Part shown: piece by piece, positions 8,206 to 17,532 of the stretch | How the letters are laid out: each line of letters starts with the position of its first letter | Numbering within the stretch: position 1 is the first letter of the stretch | Assembly: GCA_964525935.1 (NCBI GenBank) | Contig: CAZGJZ010000011.1 | Location: 62,001 to 126,000, forward strand | Direction of reading: 5' to 3' | DNA: 64,000 nucleotides | Origin: UBA2377 sp964525935 | GTDB taxonomy: Bacteria > Verrucomicrobiota > Verrucomicrobiia > Opitutales > Opitutaceae | The notes under the pieces: generated by a model | Told to the model about the DNA's origin: nothing | Seen by the model: the letters and a program-made list of their open reading frames with translations, nothing else | Database searches by the model: none | Translations under genes and position numbers: made by a program

Positions 8206-10644
8206 TCAGCGTTCCGGCGCACTGCCCTGCGGCTTCACCTCGAAGGACTGCGAACCGCCACGAAGCTCAACGTGGTTCCCCTGCCACGCAAACCAGCCGG
8301 TGAGACCGGCTGGGAGCACAATCTCCGCCGCAAGCGCATCTCCCCGACGCTTAAATGTCACGTCAATCACTCCTTGCGGATGAGCCACCCGCCCGCGGGC
8401 CTCCCCTAATGCTCCCAAATGCGGCTCAATCTTCACCGATCCGAAACCAGCCGAAGCCGGTTCCACACCACAAACCGTCGCCAGCAGTTCGTAGACTGGC
8501 GAGGCGCTCCAAGCATGGCAATCGCTGCGAGTCGCACCCGGCTTCTCCGCGAATGTCGTGAGGCCATTTTTCATCATCTCCTGCCACGGTTCCAGCTGCA
8601 AAATATACGCGTCGCCCCTCCCGGCAGCCTTCAATGCACGCAGCAGGTAAAAGCGGAAATAAATTGAACAGGCGATCAGGTTGCGGTCGTCCATCACGCG
8701 CTGCATCAATTCGGTCGCCCGTGCGCCCTGGATTGTCCCGGACAACACTGCCAGTGCATTGGCGTGCTGGCTGAAGCTCTTTTTTTCCGGCGTGTCAGCC
8801 AACAGTTGGCGCTCTTCGTCCCAGCACAGGCGAAGTGTGGCTGCCTTCAATTTTCGCGCCAGCTGTTCATAATTGCGCGACAATTCGAATTGATCCATCG
8901 CTGCGCAAATTTCTGCGGCATTCGAAAGCGCGATGGCTAGTTGCAGCGTAATGATCGCTGAACCGCCCGTGCGCACGCCCGCGGGTTGCCCGCCGCCCCG
9001 GGCGTCGTCGATCCAGCGCCACTCCGGCGTCCAATCCACGAAATTCCAATAGGGCAGTGGGCCTAGCATGCCGGTGTCGCCATCAATGTGCCGCTCGAAC
9101 CACCCTAGCACCGACTGCAGGCCGGGCAGCATAGCCTTGACAAAATCCGCATCCGACCGGTGCCACCAATAATCATGCAGCATGTCCACCCATAGCAGCG
9201 AATAGGTAGGTATGATCTGCAACCGCATCGAAGGATATCGGCTGCGAGTCAGCCCGCTGGGCAGGCGCGACCAATCAAACAGCTGGATCGCGTTGCGCAA
9301 CAACCGGTCATCGCCCGCCACGTATAAGGAGATTAGGCCTTGGATCCGCGTGTCGCCCACATACTGCATCTGCTCGTAGTAGGGGCAGTCCATGTAGGTG
9401 TCATAGGCGCACAGGCGTGCCGTCCTCCAGCCCGCGTCCCAGATCTTCGCGAGCCCGAGATCGTCGCTTGTGAAAGAACCGGTCGCGTTGAACGGGTAGC
9501 CCGTCGCAACGCCGGACAGGTCCTCCAGTGTTAGCGCCTCAGCGCCCGTCTGGATTTCGACGTCGATGTAACGATATGTGCGGTAACCCAGCGGGCGGAA
9601 AGTCCGGTTCCGACCTCCGTCCATTACGAAACAGTCGCTGATACCGAAGGCCTCGCGGCCGGCCACTTCATCACGGTGACCCTTCCCGCCCTCGTGATCG
9701 ATCAGTGCCTCGGCGTAGGTGAGACGGACGGTGCTGCCTTTGCCTCCGCTGACGGTAAGGACAGGGAAAGCGTTGGTGAGCACGCCTTGGTCGAGCACCA
9801 GTCGCGCGCGCGTGCCAGGGTCAACCGTGATCGACTGGCCCCCGTTCAGGAAACCCGGCGAGGGAATAACGCCTGACGCCAATCGCAATACAGCCAAGCG
9901 CTGCGGTTGTTCTTCCATCAGTGGAATCGAACGCGGTAGCAAACCCCAGACCACATCTGTGCCCACCGAGGCCGGAACCGCCGAACGCAACACCTGCGCC
10001 GCATGCCAGCCGGCGTCATCGAAATCAACTGTTGCCCAACCCCACGGATACTTCGCCCCGTCGACTATGTCGCCGGGGCCGACACCAAGAAAGATACCCC
10101 ACTTCACCCCGTTGATCGGCAGCGGCGCATAGGCCTCATCCTTCAACACCCGCCAAGACGGTCCGGTATCAATCACGGCTTCGAGCGGGCCGTCCCCTTG
10201 AACCAGCAGGGCGGTTTGCACTCCCATCATACCGTAAGGTGGATCGTCACCGAAATTCCAGACCGCCGCCGCGAGCACATTCCGCCCCGGTCGAAGTTGT
10301 GGGGCGATGTCGACTGTTTCGTAGCGCCAGTGGGCGGGATCGCTGCTCTGCGGTCCCGAACACACAGAAATCCCGTTGACGAAAAAACGGTAGCGATTGT
10401 CGCCGGACACATGCACTCGGAAGGTCGCCGGCACACGGTCGAGCGTAAAGATTTTACGGAAATGAAACACGCCATATCCTCGCCCATCGGCCGTGGGATG
10501 AGACACCCAAGATGCCGGCCAAACGTCGGTTTCGAAATTGACCGGCTCACCAGCCGCACGGGCTGGCGTCGAGCCCAGAAGCCAGCAAACGATGCCCATC
10601 ATGCACCCGACCCGGATTAGAAGATGACGAATAATAATAATCAT
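8206..10644 (-). CDS. Secreted GH78-like alpha-L-rhamnosidase
   Basis: 812 aa from ATG 10644; this start gives a good signal peptide (MIIIIRHLLIRVGCMMGIVC ... ARA, cleavage near residue 30), whereas the TTG at 10731 adds a 29-residue non-secretory extension. Residues about 60-170 form an N-terminal beta-sandwich (FRVHVSGDNRYRFFVNG). The catalytic (alpha/alpha)6 barrel spans about 385-720; MDCPYYEQMQYVGDTRIQ near 420 corresponds to the GH78 acid-cluster region. A C-terminal beta-domain follows (SASPVYELLATVCGVEP). The enzyme would cleave terminal rhamnose outside the cytoplasm. It could serve turnover of the locus's own glycan or plant polysaccharide use. It faces away from the Wzx/Wzy cluster. 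Confidence 0.85.
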   Translation of the reverse strand: MIIIIRHLLIRVGCMMGIVCWLLGSTPARAAGEPVNFETDVWPASWVSHPTADGRGYGVFHFRKIFTLDRVPATFRVHVSGDNRYRFFVNGISVCSGPQSSDPAHWRYETVDIAPQLRPGRNVLAAAVWNFGDDPPYGMMGVQTALLVQGDGPLEAVIDTGPSWRVLKDEAYAPLPINGVKWGIFLGVGPGDIVDGAKYPWGWATVDFDDAGWHAAQVLRSAVPASVGTDVVWGLLPRSIPLMEEQPQRLAVLRLASGVIPSPGFLNGGQSITVDPGTRARLVLDQGVLTNAFPVLTVSGGKGSTVRLTYAEALIDHEGGKGHRDEVAGREAFGISDCFVMDGGRNRTFRPLGYRTYRYIDVEIQTGAEALTLEDLSGVATGYPFNATGSFTSDDLGLAKIWDAGWRTARLCAYDTYMDCPYYEQMQYVGDTRIQGLISLYVAGDDRLLRNAIQLFDWSRLPSGLTRSRYPSMRLQIIPTYSLLWVDMLHDYWWHRSDADFVKAMLPGLQSVLGWFERHIDGDTGMLGPLPYWNFVDWTPEWRWIDDARGGGQPAGVRTGGSAIITLQLAIALSNAAEICAAMDQFELSRNYEQLARKLKAATLRLCWDEERQLLADTPEKKSFSQHANALAVLSGTIQGARATELMQRVMDDRNLIACSIYFRFYLLRALKAAGRGDAYILQLEPWQEMMKNGLTTFAEKPGATRSDCHAWSASPVYELLATVCGVEPASAGFGSVKIEPHLGALGEARGRVAHPQGVIDVTFKRRGDALAAEIVLPAGLTGWFAWQGNHVELRGGSQSFEVKPQGSAPER

Positions 10645-11078
10645 GGTTACTGCGGTGAGGCGACGAAAATGAATCTCCAAGGAAGCAGGGCTTCTAACGA
10701 TGGTCAACCGGGACCTCGCTCGCCTTTTCAACCATAAGCCGCGACCCGATCGGCACCCGCGTGAACCGCAGGTCCACGAGCCTCATCTCCCACGACGCCT
10801 GCAAGCGGTGTTTTACGCCAAAGACCGCGCGGGGTGTAAGACGGCCAGGAAATAGGCCAGCATCACCAGAAAGGCAGTTATGCCGCGAAGTGGCTCGGAA
10901 AATATCTATTTGCCCATATTCCGGTGCTCCACCGTGGAGCACCCGACTTCGGACTTCGCCGGAGGCGTCAATCCTCAGATGGCCGCAGGCCGCCGACGTT
11001 CGCGCAGAGCTTAGGGCTTGCCGGACCTGCTCCGGTCCATTCCATAAGACGTTTGGCTCAATCTACCCATTTTCGTCC
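10645..11078. other. 434-base non-coding spacer, possible gene remnant
   Basis: No intact gene. The spacer must hold the rhamnosidase promoter (minus) and probably the promoter for the Wzx/Wzy cluster (plus). On the minus strand, 10905-10813 reads a short hydrophobic peptide (SEPLRGITAFLVMLAYFLAV ... ARSLA) ending in TAA, which looks like the last helix of a lost membrane protein; it has an in-frame TAG just upstream. A 21-base palindrome lies at 10923-10943. No convincing -10/-35 pair was found. Confidence 0.4.
10923..10943. repeat. Near-perfect 21-base palindrome
   Basis: GGTGCTCCAC at 10923-10932 and its exact reverse complement GTGGAGCACC at 10934-10943 flank a single C. Ten-base perfect arms with a one-base centre fit a dimeric-regulator operator better than a stable hairpin (loop too short, no T-run after it). 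It lies 136 bases before the first gene of the Wzx/Wzy cluster. Confidence 0.5.
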
Positions 11079-11969
11079 ATGAGATCGTATCCGCCTGTTG
11101 CCGCGTTCTCGGCGGGCTTGATCATCCTGAATTACAACACCAGCCAAGCGGTCATCGACCTGTATCGGCAAATCGGCACCTTGCGCCGAGATCTGGCCTG
11201 CAGCCCAATATTCCTAGTGATCGACAACGCCTCCCGTCCCGAGGAGACGGCGCGGCTAGGTGCTTTTTTCGCCAACCGACCCGACGTGCACTTGATCCTG
11301 AGCCCGACTAACGGAGGTTACGCCTGCGGCAACAACCTAGGCCTGAAAAAAGCCGTGGAACTGGGGCTTGAATATTGTATAATCGCCAACAGTGACATCG
11401 CCTTCCTCACAGTTGATTTCCTCGAACAGCTGGTGCAGGCCGCCCGCACTCTGCCCAACTGCGGCTTGATTGGACCGCGCGTGGTGCTGCCCGACGGCCG
11501 GCCCCAAGGGCCGCTGCCCGAAACCGGCGTCCTTAACGGTGTCATTCCGTGGCCCTCAGCGCGTTGCGATCAGACCAGCTCGGTGTATGCCACCGTAGGC
11601 TGCTGCCTGTTCGGGCCAACCACGGTCTTCAACCTCCTCGGCTTCCTAGACGAAAACACCTTCCTCTACCGGGAAGAAATTATCCTTGCGGAACGACTGC
11701 GTCAACACGGCTTGTTCTGGTATTATTTACCTGCCGTCGTAGTGCGGCACGATCACGTCAGAAAAATGGCCGCGACAAAGACGATTCTTCTGCACAAAAA
11801 ATTCGAGGCCGAAAGCACCGTCTATTATTTCAGACACTACAGGCATCGCTCAGCGTTCGCTGTGCTGACCTACCGGACGCTGCTGGCGGCCAAAGTCGGG
11901 GTCGTCCTAGTCTTGAGCTTCGTATCCCGGACGGTGGCTCGTTGCACCCACACCCAGCGCCTGGTCTGA
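11079..11969 (+). CDS. GT2 glycosyltransferase, rhamnosyltransferase-like
   Basis: 296 aa from ATG 11079. The frame is open for another 106 codons upstream, but that extension is unlike protein, while MRSYPPVAAFSAGLIILNYN places the first GT-A beta-strand at the expected distance. Visible elements: AGLIILNYN (residues about 13-21), FLVIDNAS (about 45), NGGYACGNNLGLK (about 80), IIANSDIAFL (the DxD-type metal site, about 102) and DENTFLYREEIILAERL near 195 (general base region). The pattern NxGYAxGNNxGL plus DExxFLYxEE matches WbbL-like rhamnosyl- and related GT2 enzymes. A C-terminal hydrophobic stretch may anchor it to the membrane. First gene of the Wzx/Wzy cluster; 8 bases before wzx. Confidence 0.9.
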   Translation: MRSYPPVAAFSAGLIILNYNTSQAVIDLYRQIGTLRRDLACSPIFLVIDNASRPEETARLGAFFANRPDVHLILSPTNGGYACGNNLGLKKAVELGLEYCIIANSDIAFLTVDFLEQLVQAARTLPNCGLIGPRVVLPDGRPQGPLPETGVLNGVIPWPSARCDQTSSVYATVGCCLFGPTTVFNLLGFLDENTFLYREEIILAERLRQHGLFWYYLPAVVVRHDHVRKMAATKTILLHKKFEAESTVYYFRHYRHRSAFAVLTYRTLLAAKVGVVLVLSFVSRTVARCTHTQRLV

Positions 11970-11977
11970 TCCTGGCC

Positions 11978-13492
11978 ATGGATCCCCTGCCCAATTTCGC
12001 CCCCTCCCGCGAGCCCAGCTTTTGGACCGCTTTTGTGCGGGACGTATCCTACAATCTGGCCGGCCAACTTGTGCCGTTGCTCGCCGGCCTGATCACCGTG
12101 CCCATCCTCCTGCGCACACTCGGTATCGAACGCGTGGGCGTGCTGGCGATCGCATGGCTGTTCGTCGGCTATTCTGGCCTCCTTGACTTGGGGCTCGGCC
12201 GATCCATCACTCAAGTTGCGGCCGAAGGCTTGGGGTCGGACCGGCGGCATGCGATGGCCCCGCTGTTATGGACAGCGTTGATTTTCTGTGGTGTGCTTTC
12301 CGTGGCCGGCACGGCGCTGGCCTTCGGTCTAATTGGACCGCTGCTGCACAGCCTGAACCTTTCCGCCGGCTTGCAGGAGGAAGTACGTCTATCCCTACGG
12401 ATATTCTGCCTTTCAATCCCGCCCGCCATTCTCGGTGCCATCCTGATGGGATTCCTCACCGCCTATCGCGCGTTCGGCCTGATCAATGCAATCAAAATAC
12501 CCACGGGCGTCCTGCTGGTCGCCGGTCCGCTGCTGAGTATCTCGTTTGGCAGCCATAGCCTCGTTCCGGTCATGGCCATCCTAGTGGCAGCCCGCTGGCT
12601 GGTGTTTCTGCTGTTCCTGTGGGCTGCGAGCCGGGTCGAGCCGTCGGTTCGCAGTCAGCTTCGGTTTGACGCCGGTCTACTGCGTCCGCTGCTCCGGCTC
12701 GGGTCCTGGATCACGGTTACCAATGTCATCAGCCCCGTCCTCGTTTATTGCGACCGCTTCGTAATCGGCTCCGTCCTGTCAGTGGCGACCGTCGCGTATT
12801 ACACCACCCCCCAAGATGCGATCACCAAGCTACTGGCGCTCCCGGTCGCGACGGTCACGGTGCTCTTTCCCTACCTCGCGGCCCACCACCAGTCATCCCC
12901 GGTGCAATGCCTCGTGCGGTCGCGTGAAATCCTCGTCCAAATATTCCTGCTCCTGTTCCCCCTTATCGCCCTGATAGTCATTTTCTCTCGGCAAGGCATG
13001 ACCCTTTGGCTGGGACCGGAATTCGCGGCCCGGAGTTACCAACTGCTGCAGGTGCTGACCCTCGGCATCCTCATAAACGGCCTCGCCCAGGTGCCCGCGA
13101 CCATCCTGCAAGGGATCGGTAAGCCCTATTGGCCAGCCATCATCCATTTGATCGAGCTGTTGCTTTACGTCCCCGGCCTGTATTTCGCCGTCCACCACTT
13201 CGGCTTGGCCGGCGCCGCGCTGTCCTGGGTCGGACGGATAACCTTCGACGCCATCGCGTTGGCCTGGGCGGTAAAAAAAATCTGGGGGCAAATATCCCTT
13301 GTGCCCTTCGCCGATCTTCTCCCGCAGCTGCTGCTCACCGGCCTGCTCGGCCTCTACGTTGCATGGGGAGATGAACGGCAGGCGTTCCCATTCGCCCTCT
13401 TATTGTCGGCGACATTCTTGATTCTCTTCCGAGAGCGCCTTTCGGCGCTGGCAAAGAATGGCCGGAACCGCATCTTAGTCCGGAATTCTTGA
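11978..13492 (+). CDS. wzx: Oligosaccharide flippase (Wzx-like)
   Basis: 504 aa from ATG 11978; the 143 codons open upstream overlap the GT2 gene in another frame and are not protein-like. About 12-14 membrane helices. SYNLAGQLVPLLAGLITVPI and LLRTLGIERVGVLAIAWLFV at the N-terminus, then YSGLLDLGLGRSITQ, are typical of the Polysacc_synt/MATE-like flippase family. It should move undecaprenyl-PP-linked repeat units to the periplasmic face. The stop codon is immediately followed by the ATG of the next gene (TGA-ATG), suggesting coupled translation. Confidence 0.92.
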   Translation: MDPLPNFAPSREPSFWTAFVRDVSYNLAGQLVPLLAGLITVPILLRTLGIERVGVLAIAWLFVGYSGLLDLGLGRSITQVAAEGLGSDRRHAMAPLLWTALIFCGVLSVAGTALAFGLIGPLLHSLNLSAGLQEEVRLSLRIFCLSIPPAILGAILMGFLTAYRAFGLINAIKIPTGVLLVAGPLLSISFGSHSLVPVMAILVAARWLVFLLFLWAASRVEPSVRSQLRFDAGLLRPLLRLGSWITVTNVISPVLVYCDRFVIGSVLSVATVAYYTTPQDAITKLLALPVATVTVLFPYLAAHHQSSPVQCLVRSREILVQIFLLLFPLIALIVIFSRQGMTLWLGPEFAARSYQLLQVLTLGILINGLAQVPATILQGIGKPYWPAIIHLIELLLYVPGLYFAVHHFGLAGAALSWVGRITFDAIALAWAVKKIWGQISLVPFADLLPQLLLTGLLGLYVAWGDERQAFPFALLLSATFLILFRERLSALAKNGRNRILVRNS

Positions 13493-14329
13493 ATGCCCCC
13501 CGCCCTCCAATCGAACGCGCCCACGCCTCCCTCCATCGCCGTGCTCGTGGCATCCTGCGACAAATACGGCGACCTTTGGCCGCTTTTTTTTGAGCTGTTT
13601 GCCAAGTTCTGGCCAGACTGTCCCCACCGCGTCCACCTGCTGACGAATCATTTCCGACCCGCGCTGCCTGGCGTCGTCATCCTGCCTGTCGGGGACGACA
13701 CCTCTTGGTCGGGAAACCTGCGCCGGGCCCTGCACCTGATCCATGCGGATTATATATTGTTACTGGTGGATGACCTTTTCCTGTGTGCCCCGGTCAACAA
13801 CGGAGCGGTGGCCTCGCTGTGCGCGGAATTTGCGGCCGCTGGGGGCAATTGCCTGAAATTAAACCCCACCGTTCCCGGCGACCGGCGGTTCAGTGCGACG
13901 CTCGACCTCAGTTCGCCTGGCTCCCCCTACCGGGCATCCGCAGTGCTTACCCTCTGGAAGAAAGACCTGCTACATGCCCTACTGCTCGAGGGGGAAACGG
14001 CTTGGGATTTCGAGATCGAGGGCAGCCGGAGATCCGACGCCCACGAGGGTTTTTATGTCGCCCGCCAGGGACAGTTTCAGATCGTCAACGGCGTCATCAA
14101 GGGCCGGTGGAGCCGCCGGGCCCGGGCACAGGTGGCTGAGGCCGCCGGGCGGCCGGCCACCGGCGCGCGCCCCGTGCAGCCGCTGCACACGGAATTACTC
14201 TATCAGCTGGCGCTGTGGCGCTCGCGCCTTCTCTACCGCCTACCTCCCGGGTGGGGCCGGATGACGCTCGACCGGCTGAGGAACATACGCAACAAGATGC
14301 TGCGCAAAACGTCGTCTTCGCGCCGGTAA
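13493..14329 (+). CDS. GT-A-like glycosyltransferase of the 'ASCDKY' type
   Basis: 278 aa. The first strand VLVASCDKYGDLW, then LFAKFWPDCPHRVHLLTN, GDDTSWSGNLRRAL and ILLLVDDLFLC (residues about 85-95) match a group of putative glycosyltransferases found in capsule and O-antigen loci. The VDDLF segment probably takes the place of the DxD metal site. The donor sugar cannot be deduced. It starts directly after the wzx stop and is followed 22 bases later by the polymerase gene, inside a plus-strand operon. Confidence 0.7.
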   Translation: MPPALQSNAPTPPSIAVLVASCDKYGDLWPLFFELFAKFWPDCPHRVHLLTNHFRPALPGVVILPVGDDTSWSGNLRRALHLIHADYILLLVDDLFLCAPVNNGAVASLCAEFAAAGGNCLKLNPTVPGDRRFSATLDLSSPGSPYRASAVLTLWKKDLLHALLLEGETAWDFEIEGSRRSDAHEGFYVARQGQFQIVNGVIKGRWSRRARAQVAEAAGRPATGARPVQPLHTELLYQLALWRSRLLYRLPPGWGRMTLDRLRNIRNKMLRKTSSSRR

Positions 14330-14351
14330 GTCGCGAACGACCACGCCGACC

Positions 14352-15692
14352 ATGGACCCGGGTTATTTTCTGCTTTGTATCATATACCTCGCCTTGCTGG
14401 CCGGCAGCCTCCGGCTTACTCGTGGCCGCTTTTCTCCAGCCATAGCCTTTTTTGCGACATGGAGCTTCCCCCTCGGCTTGCTGAGCCTGGGTTCGATCCA
14501 TCCGGACTATGCACCGCCCGCGCTGTCCCGGGCCACCGGCGTTTACCTGGTGCTCACCGGAGCCATTTTTTTCAGCGGTGCGTTTTTTGCCCACTCCCTC
14601 GGCCCGCCGCGGGCGAGCCGGCACCGGATACCGGCATCGGACAGGCTGGCACCAGCGCAACGCGACTCGTTCAATCTGGCCGGGCTACAGATCCTCGCCT
14701 TGGTGACGCTGATTTTCACTGCCCTTTACGTGGTGCGCGAGGCACCGGATTTGCGGTCCTATCTGAGTAGCGCGCGCGCCATTCGCGAGCAACTCACCGA
14801 AACCACCAGCCGCACCTCCGGCTTGGCAGCCCTGGCAACCTATGCCGCGTTGATCGTCATTCCCGTCGGCGCCATCTATTGGCTTCGCCGCCGCAGAATC
14901 CGCTGGTGGATGATTGTGCCGGTCCTATCCGTGACCCTGCTGGCCTTGTTGAGCATCGGCAAGTTTCTCTTCATTTTCCTCGGGCTGACTTTCCTCAACC
15001 TAGCCTGGTATCAGCGGGTGGCGCAACCTACACGCCGCACCAGCCGCGGGTCCATCCTGGCAGTCGTTGCTGCGATCTTTTGTTCGTTTTTTGTGATCAC
15101 GGAACTGCGCACGCACTCGGATGACGGTACGGAGCGGCCACCCCGCAGCGGCTTGGTTTTTACGCTTTATGATTATGCGACCGGCTACGTGCCCGCCTTT
15201 GATCGGTATTACGGGGAATATCTCGCCGGAGAGGTCACAACGTCTCCCACCATCGCCGATTACAGCCCCGGCAGCGGCCGCCCCGGCAACCAGACTTTCT
15301 CCGGCATCTATCGGCTAATGTCGCAACTCGGCCTTGTCACGCAGTCGGCGTCGAATCGCTATGAAGGCTCCTTCAACGTCTACACGATCCATCGCGATCT
15401 GATCATGGATTTCGGCGTTCCTGGCAGTCTGGCTCTCACGTTTCTCACCGGCTTTTCAATGACCCTGTTCTACCGGCTGTGCGACTGGCGCAATGTCTCG
15501 TCGATAATCCTGCTGGCGTTACTCACCACACAGATGGAATTCTCTCTCATCTACTCCCTCTTCGGATTCATCTTCTATCCGGTGCTGTTGGTAGTTTCGC
15601 CGTTGTTGGCAGGCAGGCGGGGAAATATCCAGGAGGCGCCCGAGCCGGGCAAGACTGCCCTAGCCTCCCCGGCTTCGATCGCGGAACATTGA
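14352..15692 (+). CDS. wzy: Oligosaccharide repeat-unit polymerase (Wzy-like)
   Basis: 446 aa polytopic protein with about 11-12 helices and a large soluble loop (about residues 255-335, containing DDGTERPPRSG, YDYATGYVPAFDRYYGEYL and PGSGRPGNQTFSGIYRL). Low sequence conservation, many helices and one big periplasmic loop, right beside wzx, is how Wzy polymerases are recognised; the GxxxQTFSGIYR-type loop occurs in proteins annotated as oligosaccharide repeat unit polymerases. It would join flipped repeat units in the periplasm. The next open frame begins immediately after, but its true start is later. Confidence 0.82.
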   Translation: MDPGYFLLCIIYLALLAGSLRLTRGRFSPAIAFFATWSFPLGLLSLGSIHPDYAPPALSRATGVYLVLTGAIFFSGAFFAHSLGPPRASRHRIPASDRLAPAQRDSFNLAGLQILALVTLIFTALYVVREAPDLRSYLSSARAIREQLTETTSRTSGLAALATYAALIVIPVGAIYWLRRRRIRWWMIVPVLSVTLLALLSIGKFLFIFLGLTFLNLAWYQRVAQPTRRTSRGSILAVVAAIFCSFFVITELRTHSDDGTERPPRSGLVFTLYDYATGYVPAFDRYYGEYLAGEVTTSPTIADYSPGSGRPGNQTFSGIYRLMSQLGLVTQSASNRYEGSFNVYTIHRDLIMDFGVPGSLALTFLTGFSMTLFYRLCDWRNVSSIILLALLTTQMEFSLIYSLFGFIFYPVLLVVSPLLAGRRGNIQEAPEPGKTALASPASIAEH

Positions 15693-15945
15693 AGTGCCGA
15701 CGTCGCCTGCGCGATCAGCGGATTTATCCGGGCAGGAGAGAACCCGATGTCCCTGTTTCAAAAAACATTTGCTCCGTATCTCCGAGACAAAAAGGCTGTC
15801 TAGAGTCAGCTCATGGACATTTAACCAACCAAGCCATTATGAATCAATCCACCCTGAAAACGCCGCTGCCTTTTGGGAGGAGTATTTTTTTCGGGCGATT
15901 TTCCGCGTCCACCGTTCGCCCCGTTTTCACTTAGCAGCAAAGCGT

Positions 15946-17532
15946 GTGCACCCTGCCATTCTGCTCATCATGGCCTTCGCCTTGTTGACCACCCTGCCGG
16001 CCCAGAGCATCTACACCACGCCTTACACCGTCACGACCATTGCCGGCTCGACGACCGGTGGCACCGCGGATGGCACGGGCAGTGCCGCACGATTCACGAG
16101 CCCCCAAGGCATCGCCCTTGATGACGCCGGCAATCTTTTTGTGGCAGAGCCGACCTCGCGCACCATTCGAAAGATCACGCCGGCCGGCGTGGTCACCACC
16201 TTGGCAGGCACCGCCCACACCTTCCCAGCCATCGTCGACGATATTGGCTCCGCCGCCAGATTTATCTCTCCCTCTTGGATTGCGGTGGATGGAGCCAATC
16301 AAATCTACGTGGGCGAAGAGGGAGGCACCCGGAAGATCACGCCTGCCGGGGCGGTGACGACCTTCTCCAGTTTCGGCGTCGGCGGTGGCGGTGGCGCCGG
16401 CATTGCCGCCGCGCAGGGCGGGGACGTCTATCGCGTTCGGGGAAGACTCATCTACAAGATTACGACTGCGGGATCGGTGATCAGCTTGGCCGGCAGTGAT
16501 TCCTCGCCCTCCGTCGATGGCCAAGGTTCAGCCGCCGGCTTCAACAATCCTGCCGGCCTAGCTGTGGATGAACTGGGACTGGTTTACGTCGCCGAGGAAG
16601 GGGGCAGAAAGATCCGCAAAATCACGCCGGAGGGCGTAGTCACCACTCTGGCGGGGACCACGGCCGACTACAGCCCGGCAGATGGCCCGGGAGCGACCGC
16701 CCGCTTCCAAAACCCGACGGGCATTGCCGTTGACCAGGCGGGCAATGTTTTTATTTCCGAGTTTCAACATCACACCATCCGCCGGATCACGGCCGACGGG
16801 GTCGTTTCCACCATCGCTGGCCTAAATGGGGCTTGGAGCGACGGGGTGCCCATTGACGGGGTGGGTGCCGCGGCGCGGTTCAGCAATCCTTGCGGGATCG
16901 CCGTCGATTCCACGGGCAATATTTATGTGGCAGACGTATACAATCATCGGATTCGCAAATGCGCACCACCCAATGCCATTCCAACCATCACACTGCAACC
17001 GGCCAGCCAAGCGGCGATGCCCGGGTCCACGGTCACGTTGATCGCGGGCGCCACCGGCGGTCCGACGCCCACTTTTCAATGGCAACGAAACGGCTTGAAC
17101 ATTGCCGGTGCCACCAAGCGATTCCTCACGCTCCATGCTGTTGAGCCAGCCGACGCGGGTGAGTATTCGGTCATCGCCAGCAATGTCCACGCCTCTGTTA
17201 CCAGCAATATTGCGGTTCTTTCCATCACGAGGTCGCGTTCCGATTTCAATGGCGACGGCAAGCCCGACATCCTTTGGCAGCACGCCGTCACCGGTCAGCG
17301 CTACCTCTGGTTCATGAACGGCGCCACTACCATCGGTGACGCCGACCTGGGCGTGGTCGCCCCTGATTGGCATATCGCTGTCGCCGATGACTTCAATGGC
17401 GACGGCAAGCCCGACATCCTTTGGCAGCACGCCGTCACCGGCCAGCGCTACCTCTGGTTCATGAACGGTGCCACTACCATCGGCGATGCCGACTTGGGCG
17501 TAGTGGCTGCCGACTGGATGATCATCAACTAG
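15946..17532 (+). CDS. Secreted NHL-repeat / Ig-like / FG-GAP repeat protein
   Basis: 528 aa from GTG 15946, start uncertain. About five NHL beta-propeller repeats (DNA 16030-16970; pattern GIAVDxxGNxYVAD, then HRIRKITPxGVVTTLAG), the third one degenerate and Gly-rich; an Ig-like domain (about 16980-17225, WQRNGLNIAGAT and DAGEYSVIASN); and two nearly identical 49-residue FG-GAP/VCBS repeats (DFNGDGKPDILWQH, YLWFMNGATTI). The hydrophobic segment ILLIMAFALLTTLPAQS is a signal peptide, but its basic n-region (AAKR) lies upstream of any in-frame ATG. An ATG at 15839 in another frame runs to a stop at 15934; one extra T in the TTTT near 15924 would fuse it to this frame. Probably a surface protein, unusual inside a Wzx/Wzy cluster. 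Confidence 0.8.
   Translation: MHPAILLIMAFALLTTLPAQSIYTTPYTVTTIAGSTTGGTADGTGSAARFTSPQGIALDDAGNLFVAEPTSRTIRKITPAGVVTTLAGTAHTFPAIVDDIGSAARFISPSWIAVDGANQIYVGEEGGTRKITPAGAVTTFSSFGVGGGGGAGIAAAQGGDVYRVRGRLIYKITTAGSVISLAGSDSSPSVDGQGSAAGFNNPAGLAVDELGLVYVAEEGGRKIRKITPEGVVTTLAGTTADYSPADGPGATARFQNPTGIAVDQAGNVFISEFQHHTIRRITADGVVSTIAGLNGAWSDGVPIDGVGAAARFSNPCGIAVDSTGNIYVADVYNHRIRKCAPPNAIPTITLQPASQAAMPGSTVTLIAGATGGPTPTFQWQRNGLNIAGATKRFLTLHAVEPADAGEYSVIASNVHASVTSNIAVLSITRSRSDFNGDGKPDILWQHAVTGQRYLWFMNGATTIGDADLGVVAPDWHIAVADDFNGDGKPDILWQHAVTGQRYLWFMNGATTIGDADLGVVAADWMIIN
17245..17518 (+). repeat. Tandem 147-base FG-GAP coding repeat
   Basis: Two copies, beginning TTCAATGGCGACGGC at 17245 and at 17392, match at nearly every base for about 115-125 bases before diverging at ...GCCCCTGATTGG versus ...GCTGCCGACTGG. 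The period is 147 bases (49 residues). Such near-identity suggests recent duplication or gene conversion. A decayed third relative lies at 18117-18245. Confidence 0.85.

Noticed and set aside
11549..11977. 143-codon N-terminal extension of the flippase
   Set aside because: Overlaps the GT2 gene in another frame, Arg/Pro-rich, and precedes a normal flippase start.
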